From Sulfitobacter pontiacus (lineage in GTDB: Bacteria; Pseudomonadota; Alphaproteobacteria; Rhodobacterales; Rhodobacteraceae): DNA of 64,000 nt. The stretch spans positions 1,327,501 to 1,391,500 of the forward strand of contig NZ_CP160849.1 in assembly GCF_040790665.1 (NCBI RefSeq). Direction: 5' to 3'. The position numbers and the translations under genes are program-made. The notes below the pieces were generated by a model. That model was not told the DNA's origin, did not search any database, and saw only the letters and a list, made by a program, of their open reading frames with translations. Position 1 is the stretch's first letter. Every line of letters begins with the position of its first letter. Below, in pieces: positions 54,790 through 62,856 of this stretch.

Positions 54790-55995
54790 TTAGCGAAGCC
54801 AGCCGTCTTCGAAAGCGATCTGACTGACGCCTGCCAGACGGATGATGCGGGCCAGCTCTGCCTCGAAGGCGGCTTGTTTGCCTTTGCCCCAACGGCTGCC
54901 CGGTTCTGGCCAAAGGGCGCGTACCACCAGCGTATCGCGGTCACGGTGTGCTTTCATATCCACCCGCGCGACAATGCTGTCGCCCTGCAGGATCGGAAAA
55001 ACATAATAGCCATAGACCCGTTTGGGCGCGGGCACGAACATCTCTATCCGGTAGCGGAAGCCGAACAGACGTTCGGCGCGTTTGCGATCGCGCAAGGCCG
55101 GGTCAAAGGGGCTGAGCACGCGTAGCCGTGCGGTCGGAGCCATGTCTATCGCGGGGTCGCTTGCCAGACCGGGACGGGCAAAGCTGCGATGGACTGTGCC
55201 GTCGGCGCCCGCGATCTGCACCGGCTCGACACGTCCAGCGGCCTGTTCACGCTGGACCCATGCCTTCGCCTCTGCCGGAGAGATATGCGCCCAGAATGCC
55301 GCCAGTTCCCCCGGCGTGGCAAAGCCCAGACGATCCAGCGCGCCGTTGCAGCACCAATCGATGGTCTGCGCCTCATCCGGTGCCTGCGACGGGTCGCATA
55401 GCGCCGCGTCAATCACCCGCTCTGTCAGGTCATAGCGTTTCTGGAAACCGTCCCGCCCCACGACGCAAAGCGCACCGGCGCGCCACAGATATTCCAGCGC
55501 GGTTTTGGAGGGATGCCAATCCCACCACCCGCCGTTCGAGCGCGGTTCATCCTGCCCGACATCAGACGACGACACCGGCCCCTGTGCGCGGATCTGGTCC
55601 AGCACGCTCTGGAACCGCCCCTCGAAATCATGTTGGTGCCAGTTCTTGTACCGCTGGCGCAGCATCTGCGCGTCCCGCTGGCGGCGCAATTCCCAATGGG
55701 GATAGTATCCCATCGGGATCACCGCGGCGTCATGGGTCCAGTGCTCGAACAGCGCCCCATCGCGTTCATACAGCGTCTTTAACGCTTGCGGGCGATAGCG
55801 TTGGCGGCGCGAGAACAGGATCAGGTCATGCGCCCGCGCCACGGTATTGATGCTGTCCAACTGCACAAAGCCCAGGCCCTGGATCAGCTGCAACAGGTCG
55901 TTCCCGCTGGCGGGCCCCTGGGGTGCATCGCTTAGTAGATGGCGATGCAGAAAGATGCGACGGGCGTCGCGGTTGCCGATCAGCGGCAGGGTCAT
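54790..55995 (-). CDS. ycaQ: YcaQ-type DNA crosslink glycosylase (winged-helix family)
   Basis: The 401-residue protein belongs to the HTH_42/YcaQ family. E. coli YcaQ unhooks interstrand DNA crosslinks and the Streptomyces relative AlkZ resists azinomycin. The catalytic QxD motif is seen as GFVQLDSI with Gln45 and Asp47. The family blocks EHWTHDAAVIPMGYYP and LSPFDPALRDRKRAERLFGF are present. Its start overlaps the stop codon of a LacI-type regulator. No other repair gene is nearby. Confidence 0.9.
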   Translation of the reverse strand: MTLPLIGNRDARRIFLHRHLLSDAPQGPASGNDLLQLIQGLGFVQLDSINTVARAHDLILFSRRQRYRPQALKTLYERDGALFEHWTHDAAVIPMGYYPHWELRRQRDAQMLRQRYKNWHQHDFEGRFQSVLDQIRAQGPVSSSDVGQDEPRSNGGWWDWHPSKTALEYLWRAGALCVVGRDGFQKRYDLTERVIDAALCDPSQAPDEAQTIDWCCNGALDRLGFATPGELAAFWAHISPAEAKAWVQREQAAGRVEPVQIAGADGTVHRSFARPGLASDPAIDMAPTARLRVLSPFDPALRDRKRAERLFGFRYRIEMFVPAPKRVYGYYVFPILQGDSIVARVDMKAHRDRDTLVVRALWPEPGSRWGKGKQAAFEAELARIIRLAGVSQIAFEDGWLR

Positions 55996-57029
55996 ACCTT
56001 GCGGTTGCGGCGCAGCGTGTCCCCCAGCGACAGGGTCGGTGTCAGGGTAATCTGCGTTTGTAGGTCGGGGTCCGGTTCATCCAATGTATCGTTCAGAATG
56101 ATACGCGCCGCCGCCTGTCCGATCTCGAGCCGACAGGCGTCCATCGTGGCAAGCTGACGGGGCAAACCCTGTAGCAGCTCGACGTTGTTGAAACCGGCAA
56201 GTCCGATCTGGCCCGGAATATCGATGCCCTGATCGATCAGATATAGCAATCCGCCCGCGCCGATCATGTCGTTTGAATAATACAGGAAATCCAGCTCGGG
56301 CGACCGTTCCAGCATATCCTGCGTCATCTCGCGCCCCTTGGCCAGCGCAGAGCCGCCAGAGTAGAACGCGCGGTCCTCGATCTCTATCCCGGCTTTGGCA
56401 AGCCCTTCGGTAAACCCTTCGAACCGTTTGCGGGCGCGGTGGTCAAGCGGCATCTTGGTGCCCATGAAACCGATGTGTTCATAGCCTTCCTTTAGGATCG
56501 CCTTGGCCATTTCTTGCCCCGCACGGCGGTGCGAAATCCCGACCATCGCATCAATCGGGCGTCCGTCAACATCCATGATCTCGACCACGGGGATGCCCGC
56601 ATTCTTGAGCATGGCACGCGTCGCATCGCTATGTTCCAGCCCCGCGATGATCACGCCCGAGGGCCGCCACGACAGCATTTCATAGAGAACACGTTCTTCT
56701 TTTTCGGGCATATAGTCGGTGACGCCCACGACCGGCTGCAGCGGGGTGTCTTCAAGCACCTGATTGACGCCGTTCAGCACCTCGGGAAAGACCATGTTCG
56801 ACAGCGACGGGATAATCACCGCGACAAGGTTCACCCGTTGGGACGCTAGCGATCCGGCAATCTGGTTGGGCACATACCCCAGCTCTTTCGCCGCAGCCAG
56901 CACCCGCCGGCGCGTCGCTTCGGACACGTCGCCGCGTTTTCGCAGAACCCGGCTGACCGTCATTTCCGACACCCCGCAGGCATCGGATACATCACGAAGG
57001 GTCAACGGGCGTTTCGGAGGCTGTGTCAA
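55992..57029 (-). CDS. LacI-family transcriptional regulator
   Basis: The regulator of about 345 residues has the LacI HTH (LTLRDVSDACGVSEMTVSRV, then QRVNLVAVIIPSLSN) and a periplasmic-binding-like ligand domain (YSNDMIGAGGLLYLIDQG, GLAGFNNVELL). It resembles the gluconate-type GntR subgroup. Possible start TTG at 57029 has AGGAC 8 nt upstream; an open frame from 57095 adds 22 residues. Its stop overlaps ycaQ. The usual ligand would be a sugar acid, but no sugar genes are next to it. Confidence 0.9.
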   Translation of the reverse strand: MTQPPKRPLTLRDVSDACGVSEMTVSRVLRKRGDVSEATRRRVLAAAKELGYVPNQIAGSLASQRVNLVAVIIPSLSNMVFPEVLNGVNQVLEDTPLQPVVGVTDYMPEKEERVLYEMLSWRPSGVIIAGLEHSDATRAMLKNAGIPVVEIMDVDGRPIDAMVGISHRRAGQEMAKAILKEGYEHIGFMGTKMPLDHRARKRFEGFTEGLAKAGIEIEDRAFYSGGSALAKGREMTQDMLERSPELDFLYYSNDMIGAGGLLYLIDQGIDIPGQIGLAGFNNVELLQGLPRQLATMDACRLEIGQAAARIILNDTLDEPDPDLQTQITLTPTLSLGDTLRRNRKV

Positions 57030-57185
57030 AGGCGCTTGTCCTGCTTGAAAGTGGTATTCTATCAACAGCGTAGTGTGTCGGTTGGGCGCAGGCAATCACC
57101 ATATCAAGCCCCCCACCACAGAGCCGCTATACCACCGTGCAGTGTGGCTGGATCACCACCCCGTTTTGCGCTAAGCCAAACCCGT

Positions 57186-57262
57186 GGCCCCGTGGCTCAA
57201 CTGGATAGAGCAGCCCCCTCCTAAGGGGCAGGTTGCAGGTTCGAATCCTGCCGGGGTCGCCA
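57186..57262 (+). tRNA. tRNA-Arg (CCU)
   Basis: The 77-nt cloverleaf has the acceptor GGCCCCG paired to CGGGGTC and the anticodon stem gcccc/ggggc enclosing CTCCTAA (anticodon CCT). The T loop GGTTCGAATCC is present and CCA is encoded. It reads AGG codons. Confidence 0.95.
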
Positions 57263-57422
57263 TTACTGCCTGAGAACGTGACCTATTTGCGGGGAAGCCG
57301 AACGCGTGGGGGTAAGGGGGCGGCCTAACGTCATCGGCCAGCAGGACGTATTCGACACGCCTTGCAGCGATTGCGCATTTAGTGATGGCAGAATGCGAGA
57401 CGTTCTTACGGTCTGCGCGAAA

Positions 57423-57456
57423 CCGGACCTTCACGCCATCAGCGGCGAAGGTCCGG
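57423..57456 (-). terminator. probable terminator after the quinone-oxidoreductase gene
   Basis: Perfect 10-bp arms ccggaccttc and gaaggtccgg with inner gcc/ggc form a 13-bp stem 59 bp past the stop of the oxidoreductase. On the minus strand it is followed by GGTTTCGC, a weak T run. The region from 57263 to 57514 otherwise has no gene I can support. Confidence 0.6.
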
Positions 57457-57514
57457 AGCGATGCTTGTGAGCAGGCCGTGCCTTATGCAGGCTGTAACCT
57501 GTGCCTCGTGTCTG

Positions 57515-58585
57515 TCAGCCGGCGATCGCCACACCGATTTTACCCATGTGCGACTTTTCCAGAAATGCCTTCTGCGCCGCGTGCAAGTCAGCCAAGGGAT
57601 AGGTTTCGGCGACCACGGGGTTGATCTCGCCTGCTTCGATGTAGCTGACCAAATCAGCGAATACGCGTGGGTCTTGCCGGGTGCTCCCGATGAGGGTCAG
57701 ATCCTTGAGGTAGAGGGTCCGCAGATCAAGTTCGACGATCGGACCGGCAATCGCGCCCGACGTGACGTAGCGCCCCCGTGGCACCAAAGCATCAAGCAGT
57801 TCGGGCCAGCGCGGCCCCCCTACAAGGTCGAGCACGACGTCGAAGGCATCATTCGGATAAGGCTCATTGCGGTCGATCACCGCATCCGCGCCGAGGGCTT
57901 TCAGCGCGTCCATTTTCGCCGGGCTGGTAGAGGCGGTGACATGGGCACCGCGCCGCTTGGCCAATTGCACCGCCGCCGATCCGACGCCGCCGGATGCACC
58001 TGTGATGAGCACACGCTCGTCCCCCAATCCGGCGCGTTGGATCATGCCTTCGGCGGTGGAGAATGCGCAAGGAAAGGACGCGAGCTCGACATCCGAAAGC
58101 GGGCTTTCGATCCATAGTGCGTTTTCCTCGCCCACGGTGGTGTATTCCGCAAAGCCGCCATTGCGCTCGGAGCCGAAGGTCACAAGTGCATCTGGTCCGG
58201 CACCGGTCGGACGGTGCATCGGCCGCACCAGCACGCGCTGACCGATCCGCGCAGCGTCCACACCGTCACCAACCGCAACGATCTCTCCGCAGCAGTCCGC
58301 GCCCTGGATGCGCGGAAAGCTGAGCGCACCGGACCATCCGCCGTCGGCGTCAGAGGCCCCCGCGTAACCCTCGGTTGCGGCGGACCCTGTGTCGCCCCGC
58401 ACCGCTTTCGAATACCAGCCGGTTCGGGTGTTGACGTCGGTGTTGTTCACCGCCGAGGCGCCCACACGGATCAATACCTCGCCAGCTTCCGGTTGCGGAA
58501 CCAAAACGTCGTCACGCCACTCAAGCTTGTCCAACCCGCCATGGCCTGTGAGGATTACAGCTTTCATCGTTTCAGGAAGTGTCAT
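57515..58585 (-). CDS. zinc-free quinone oxidoreductase-like (MDR superfamily) protein
   Basis: The 356-residue protein is a medium-chain dehydrogenase with the catalytic domain GEVLIRVGASAVNNTDVNTR and a GroES-like N-terminus. The Rossmann motif VLITGASGGVGSAAVQLAKRRG is near residue 180, typical of NADPH:quinone reductases. Both zinc ligand sets of alcohol dehydrogenase are lacking. GGAG lies 10 nt before the ATG at 58585. Its gene is divergent from a TetR repressor and shares two palindromic operators with it. Confidence 0.88.
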   Translation of the reverse strand: MTLPETMKAVILTGHGGLDKLEWRDDVLVPQPEAGEVLIRVGASAVNNTDVNTRTGWYSKAVRGDTGSAATEGYAGASDADGGWSGALSFPRIQGADCCGEIVAVGDGVDAARIGQRVLVRPMHRPTGAGPDALVTFGSERNGGFAEYTTVGEENALWIESPLSDVELASFPCAFSTAEGMIQRAGLGDERVLITGASGGVGSAAVQLAKRRGAHVTASTSPAKMDALKALGADAVIDRNEPYPNDAFDVVLDLVGGPRWPELLDALVPRGRYVTSGAIAGPIVELDLRTLYLKDLTLIGSTRQDPRVFADLVSYIEAGEINPVVAETYPLADLHAAQKAFLEKSHMGKIGVAIAG

Positions 58586-58600
58586 TGTGGCATGCTCCGG

Positions 58601-58619
58601 TGTAGAATAATTACTCTAC
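58601..58619. promoter_or_regulatory. TetR-type operator palindrome, left copy
   Basis: GTAGAATAATTACTCTAC (58602-58619) is a near-perfect dyad (16 of 18 positions). It lies between the divergent oxidoreductase and tetR-like gene and is a likely repressor site. Confidence 0.7.
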
Positions 58620-58627
58620 TTGCGTAG

Positions 58628-58646
58628 GTAGAGAGATCATTCTACA
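58628..58646. promoter_or_regulatory. TetR-type operator palindrome, right copy
   Basis: GTAGAGAGATCATTCTAC (58628-58645) is a second imperfect dyad with the same GTAGA/TCTAC arms. The two dyads are also mirror images of each other. Its right end is 10 bp before the tetR-like start. Confidence 0.7.
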
Positions 58647-58655
58647 TCGTCAAGT

Positions 58656-59180
58656 ATGAGCGATATGATGAACAAGATATCCGCAGGGCTTGAACGCGCC
58701 TTTGCCAATCGGGGCTTTGCCGAGCCTAGCGTCGAAGACCTGCGGGATGCTGCGGGTGTGAGCCTTCGCACGCTTTACAAATACACGCCGTCGCGGGCGG
58801 AAATGGTGCTTGCTGCGTTAGAGAACCGGCATCAGCGCTATCTCGCCCGCGTGTTTGATGACCTGCCAGAAGACCCGAGCGAGGCGCTCGATACGATACT
58901 GACTCGCGTTGGAAACTGGATGGCGACCGAGAGCGCGCATGGCTGTCTCTTTCATGCTGCAGTGGCCGCTGAACCGGGCAGTCAGCCGCTGCGCGAATTA
59001 CTGGAACGTCACAAGGCAGAGGTCGCGGAAAGGGCCGCAGCGGCGACCGCGTTGAAGGGGGCCGATACCGCGCTGTTGTTGATCATCGAAGGGCTGACGC
59101 AAGCGTGGCCCCTGCATCATGAGGCCGCTCTGGATGCGGCCAAGCGATTAGGGCTGTCGCTGCTGCCACCGGATCATTGA
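58656..59180 (+). CDS. TetR/AcrR-family transcriptional regulator
   Basis: The 174-residue protein has a short N-terminal HTH (VEDLRDAAGVSLRTLYKYTP) and a ligand-binding C-terminal domain with GCLFHAAVAAEPG, resembling the TetR group that controls nearby oxidoreductases. It probably represses itself and the divergent gene through the palindromes at 58601-58646. The inducer is unknown but likely an electrophile or quinone. Confidence 0.9.
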   Translation: MSDMMNKISAGLERAFANRGFAEPSVEDLRDAAGVSLRTLYKYTPSRAEMVLAALENRHQRYLARVFDDLPEDPSEALDTILTRVGNWMATESAHGCLFHAAVAAEPGSQPLRELLERHKAEVAERAAAATALKGADTALLLIIEGLTQAWPLHHEAALDAAKRLGLSLLPPDH

Positions 59181-59426
59181 CGGCCCACAGCCGGATGTCG
59201 TGATGGTCCCACATTCCGGCCCGCTTGTGTTCTTGCGGGGGCTGGCGATAGCTCTGGTGTAAACCTGAATGGCTGGCACCGCTGTGGTCGAGCGGCTGTT
59301 TTATTCTGCACAACAGATTGGCACATGCGTATTTTCTGCGCACTGTTTGGGCTAAGCATGTCGTAAGCCGCTGGCGCACGAGGGATGCCGGATTGAAGTT
59401 GCACCGATGATCGTGGATCAAAATGC
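59181..59426 (+). other. upstream region of nasT, no gene recognised
   Basis: This gap before nasT should contain the promoter. I looked for a sigma-54 (GG-N10-GC) and NtrC-like signal; no convincing match was found. No small protein is recognisable. Confidence 0.4.
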
Positions 59427-60011
59427 ATGAATGCAGATCTGCGTATCCTGGTTGTAGAGCCAAACCCCGAGCGCGTGCGTGACATCGTGGATGCGTTGCG
59501 CGAAGCGGGTTGGTCTGACGTCAAGGCTTTGCTGCAGATGTCGGAACTGAACCAGACGGTGAGGGAATTTTCACCGGACATCGTTCTTATCGACCTGACA
59601 AACCCGGACCGCGATACGCTTGAACATATCTCTCACGCGACCGAGACGACCAAGCGGGCGGTCGCGCTGTTTGTGGATCAGACGGATGAGAACCTGACGC
59701 AGGCGGCGCTGAATGCCGGGGTCAGCGCCTATGTGGTGGATGGTCTTCAGATGGACCGGATAAAACCCGTGCTGCAAACGGCCATCGCGCGCTTCAAAAT
59801 GATGCGTCAATTCCACTTTGAACTGAATGCTGCCAAGCAAGCGCTGGAGGATCGCAAGACGATCGACCGCGCAAAGGGGATCTTGATGCGCCAACGCGGC
59901 ATGCCCGAGGATGACGCCTATAAGCTGCTGCGCACCACCGCGATGAGCCAGAATCGCAAGGTCATCGATGTGGCACAAGCGTTGGTAACGGCAGCGGATC
60001 TGTTGTCATGA
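59427..60011 (+). CDS. nasT: ANTAR-domain antiterminator response regulator
   Basis: NasT is a two-domain antiterminator of 194 residues. The N-terminal pseudo-receiver starts LRILVVEPNPERVRDIVDAL and the C-terminal ANTAR RNA-binding domain (about 130-190) contains RKTIDRAKGILMRQRGMPEDDAYKLLR. It is expected to bind paired hexaloop hairpins in the nrt leader and let transcription pass the terminator. The nitrate sensor NasS holds it inactive without nitrate. Its stop overlaps the nasS start (ATGA). Confidence 0.94.
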   Translation: MNADLRILVVEPNPERVRDIVDALREAGWSDVKALLQMSELNQTVREFSPDIVLIDLTNPDRDTLEHISHATETTKRAVALFVDQTDENLTQAALNAGVSAYVVDGLQMDRIKPVLQTAIARFKMMRQFHFELNAAKQALEDRKTIDRAKGILMRQRGMPEDDAYKLLRTTAMSQNRKVIDVAQALVTAADLLS

Positions 60012-61153
60012 GCGAGGTTGTTCTGAACTGTGGCTATGTCCCGTTGGTTGATTGCGCCCCGCTGGTCATCGCGAAAGAGCTGGGATTTGCTGCCGAACAG
60101 GGGCTCGCGCTTAATCTTTTGCGTCAGCCTTCGTGGTCTGCGCTGCGCGATATGCTGGCACTGGGGCATCTGGATGCCGCGCATATGCTGTCGCCAATGC
60201 CGGTGGCCATGTCCATCGGGATGGGTGGATTGCCCGCGCGGGTAGATGCGCTGATGGTCTTATCCGTGAACGGCACGGTGTTCGGCGTCTCTAACGCTGT
60301 TGCTTCCGCATTGGAGAACGTGCGCTTTGGGGACACGACTGCATTGCTGTCGGGGCTCAGCGCGCGCGGTGCCAAACCGCTGCGTGTGGGTATCCCGTTC
60401 CACTATTCCATGCACCGGCTGCTGCTGTCCTATTGGGCCGCGCAAGCGCCCGACCTGCAGATTGAGGAAGTCACCGTGCCGCCGATGCGTATGGCGGATG
60501 CAGTCTCGGACGGGTTTGTCGATGCCTTTTGGGTGGGCGAGCCCTGGGGCGGTGTGGCCGTGCAGAATAATGTGGCCAAGCTGATGATGGCGGGCCGCGA
60601 TGTCTGGCAGTTCGCGCCGGAGAAGGTGCTTGCCGCGCGCCATGAGTGGGCTTCGCAGAACGAGGACAGCGTGCGTCGCCTGATGCGGGCGGTATACCAA
60701 GCGTCGGCCTGGCTTGATGCGCCGGGAAACAAGCCGCTGGCGGTCGAGATTTTGGGCCGCAGTGAACACCTGAGCATGTCACCCGATTTGATCGATCCGG
60801 CGCTGACCGGGCATATCGTCCCCCGAACGGGGGCCTCTCCGGTCACTGTGGACCGGTTTTTGCAGTTCCACAGCCATGCCGCCTCTTTCCCGTGGCGCAG
60901 TCAGGCGGCGTGGATCGCGCATCACCTTGGTGCAGACGCCGCGGGAATCGAGAAAGCCAAAACCTGTTTTCGCGCCGATCTTTTCCGCCAGAATCTGTCT
61001 GATATCGGCGCTGATATGCCCCAATCCTCCGAGAAAACCGAAGGGGCGATGACCTTGCCAACATCTGTAGCATCTGCGCGGGGAGAGATGATTCTTTCGC
61101 CTGACGCCTTTTTTGACGGCAGAACGTTTGATTTCACCGCAGCTGTGCGATGA
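60008..61153 (+). CDS. nasS: nitrate sensor protein NasS (NrtA-like, no signal peptide)
   Basis: NasS is a cytoplasmic relative of the NrtA/CmpA binding protein, here 381 residues. It begins directly at VVLNCGYVPLVDCAPLVIAKE with no signal peptide, in contrast with nrtA. Blocks such as AHMLSPMPVAMSIGMG and FWVGEPWGGVAVQNN are shared with the transporter receptor. NasS binds nitrate and releases NasT. Translation is coupled to nasT by a four-base overlap. Confidence 0.94.
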   Translation: MSEVVLNCGYVPLVDCAPLVIAKELGFAAEQGLALNLLRQPSWSALRDMLALGHLDAAHMLSPMPVAMSIGMGGLPARVDALMVLSVNGTVFGVSNAVASALENVRFGDTTALLSGLSARGAKPLRVGIPFHYSMHRLLLSYWAAQAPDLQIEEVTVPPMRMADAVSDGFVDAFWVGEPWGGVAVQNNVAKLMMAGRDVWQFAPEKVLAARHEWASQNEDSVRRLMRAVYQASAWLDAPGNKPLAVEILGRSEHLSMSPDLIDPALTGHIVPRTGASPVTVDRFLQFHSHAASFPWRSQAAWIAHHLGADAAGIEKAKTCFRADLFRQNLSDIGADMPQSSEKTEGAMTLPTSVASARGEMILSPDAFFDGRTFDFTAAVR

Positions 61154-61250
61154 ATTCTTAAGCGGCTTCTGCATGGGCCTCTGAAAAGCTGCCGCAATGC
61201 AGAAAATCCGTTGCGTGAAGCCGCGTCTATGAGCCACCCTTGATGCCAAG

Positions 61251-61264
61251 GGACAACGTTGTCC
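61251..61264. promoter_or_regulatory. 14-bp palindrome in the nrt leader
   Basis: GGACAACGTTGTCC is a perfect dyad just upstream of the antitermination hairpins. It may be a protein site or a small RNA stem; no assignment is possible. Confidence 0.35.
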
Positions 61265-61277
61265 GACCTATACCGCT

Positions 61278-61317
61278 GACCAATGCTGGTCGCACATCAC
61301 TCAGAGCAATGCCGCTC
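61278..61317 (+). promoter_or_regulatory. ANTAR target: two hexaloop hairpins
   Basis: Hairpin P1 is GACC-AATGCT-GGTC (61278-61291) and P2 is GAGC-AATGCC-GCTC (61304-61317), separated by 12 nt. Both loops are six bases with A at position 1 and G at position 4, the known requirement for ANTAR binding. P2 overlaps the 5' arm of the terminator, so NasT binding should block its formation. Confidence 0.9.
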
Positions 61318-61366
61318 GTACGGAGCACGGATTTCTTCCCCGTGAACCATACGTGCGGCTTTTTTC
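61311..61366 (+). terminator. leader terminator controlled by NasT
   Basis: gccgctcgtacggagcacgg (61311-61330) pairs with the imperfect complement ending gtgcggc (61341-61359), followed by a run of six T. It shares 61311-61317 with hairpin P2. It lies 37 bp before nrtA, so default termination would stop nrt transcription. Confidence 0.9.
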
Positions 61367-61402
61367 GTTTCTGCCCTTCGGGGCCATGAAAGGACATGAC
61401 CC

Positions 61403-62773
61403 ATGAAAAATACATTCACACTCCTGCTCGCCTCGACAAGTCTGCTGGCGACGGCGGCGTCGGCCGAAATGCTGGCGCTCGAGAAAGAGGAGCTGACCTT
61501 TGGCTTTATCAAGCTGACCGATATGGCACCTTTGGCCGTGGCCTACGAGCTGGGATACTTTGAGGACGAGGGGCTTTTTGTCAGGCTTGAGGCGCAGGCC
61601 AACTGGAAAGTGCTGCTGGACGGTGTGATCGACGGCCAACTGGACGGCGCGCATATGCTGGCGGGCCAACCGCTGGCGGCAACGATCGGCTATGGCACCA
61701 AAGCGCATATCATCACGCCCTTCTCGATGGACCTGAACGGCAATGCGATCACCGTTTCCAATGACATCTGGGACGAGATGAAGCCGAACGTGCCCACGAT
61801 GGACGATGGCCGGCCGCAGCATCCCATCAGCGCCAGTGCTTTGGCTCCGGTGGTCGAAGGCTACAAGGACCGCGGCGAGCCGTTCAATATGGGCATGGTC
61901 TTTCCCGTTTCGACCCACAACTACGAGATCCGGTACTGGCTTGCGGCGGGCGGACTGAAGCCCGGCTACTATAGCGCGCAAGATATTTCCGGCCAGATTG
62001 ATGCGGATGTGCTGCTGTCCGTGACGCCGCCACCGCAGATGCCTGCGACAATGGAAGCGGGGACGATATCGGGCTACGCCGTGGGTGAGCCTTGGAACCA
62101 GCAGGCGGTTTTCAAAGGGATCGGCGTGCCGGTGATCACCGACTACGACATGTGGAAAAACAACCCCGAGAAGGTCTTTGGCATTACCGCCGAATTTGCC
62201 GAGGAAAACCCCAACACGACGCTTGCATTGACCAAGGCACTGATCCGCGCGGCAATGTGGCTTGATGACAACGACAACGCCAACCGCGAGGAAGCGGTGG
62301 AGATGCTGTCGCGCTCTGAATATGTGGGCGCGGATGCGGATGTGATCGCCAACTCCATGACCGGCTTTTTCGAGTTCGAAAAAGGGGATGTGCGCCCCGC
62401 CCCCGACTTCAACGTCTTCTTCCGCTACAATGCGACCTATCCGTTCTATTCAGACGCGATCTGGTATCTGACCCAGATGCGCCGCTGGGGCCAGATCGAT
62501 GAGACAAAGCCGGATGAATGGTATTTCGAGACGGCTGCAGACGTGTATCGCCCAGACATCTACCTGCAGGCCGCAAGGCTGCTGGTGGACGAGGGTATGG
62601 CCGACGAAGCGGCGTTTCCTTGGGATAGCGACGGCTTCAAAGCACCGACACCGGCTGCCGATATCATCGACGGGATCAGCTACGACGGACGCGCGCCGAA
62701 CGCCTATATCGACAGCCTGCCCATCGGTCTGAAGTCCGGTCAAACGGTCGTCGACAGCAAGGTCGAAGGCTAA
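61403..62773 (+). CDS. nrtA: nitrate ABC transporter substrate-binding protein
   Basis: NrtA captures nitrate in the periplasm for the ABC importer. It has 456 residues and a signal peptide [21 protein letters not shown]. The mature part has [35 protein letters not shown] and [18 protein letters not shown], which match the NrtA/CmpA family. AAAGGA precedes the ATG by 9 nt. Expression is expected to require nitrate through NasS/NasT. nrtB follows after a hairpin. Confidence 0.94.
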   Translation: MKNTFTLLLASTSLLATAASAEMLALEKEELTFGFIKLTDMAPLAVAYELGYFEDEGLFVRLEAQANWKVLLDGVIDGQLDGAHMLAGQPLAATIGYGTKAHIITPFSMDLNGNAITVSNDIWDEMKPNVPTMDDGRPQHPISASALAPVVEGYKDRGEPFNMGMVFPVSTHNYEIRYWLAAGGLKPGYYSAQDISGQIDADVLLSVTPPPQMPATMEAGTISGYAVGEPWNQQAVFKGIGVPVITDYDMWKNNPEKVFGITAEFAEENPNTTLALTKALIRAAMWLDDNDNANREEAVEMLSRSEYVGADADVIANSMTGFFEFEKGDVRPAPDFNVFFRYNATYPFYSDAIWYLTQMRRWGQIDETKPDEWYFETAADVYRPDIYLQAARLLVDEGMADEAAFPWDSDGFKAPTPAADIIDGISYDGRAPNAYIDSLPIGLKSGQTVVDSKVEG

Positions 62774-62777
62774 ACCC

Positions 62778-62815
62778 CGCCCCCGCGCTTTGCCACACCG
62801 CAAAGCGGAAGGGGG
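62778..62815 (+). other. intercistronic hairpin between nrtA and nrtB
   Basis: An 8-bp stem cgctttgc/gcaaagcg (62786-62793 and 62800-62807), with outer ccccc/ggggg, lies just after the nrtA stop. As in other binding-protein operons it may protect the nrtA mRNA or reduce permease expression. No T run follows. Confidence 0.65.
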
Positions 62816-62856
62816 AGGGAGCCACTTTCATCAAAAGCAGCAATTGGACAGCCGAT

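Noticed and set aside
57263..57514. Integration remnant beside tRNA-Arg
   Set aside because: No repeat of the tRNA 3' end and no integrase were seen nearby. The inverted repeat at 57423-57456 is better explained as a terminator.
59181..59426. Sigma-54 promoter or NtrC site before nasT
   Set aside because: The ttggcac around 59316 and other GG/GC pairs do not have the 10-nt spacing needed, and no symmetric NtrC site could be formed.
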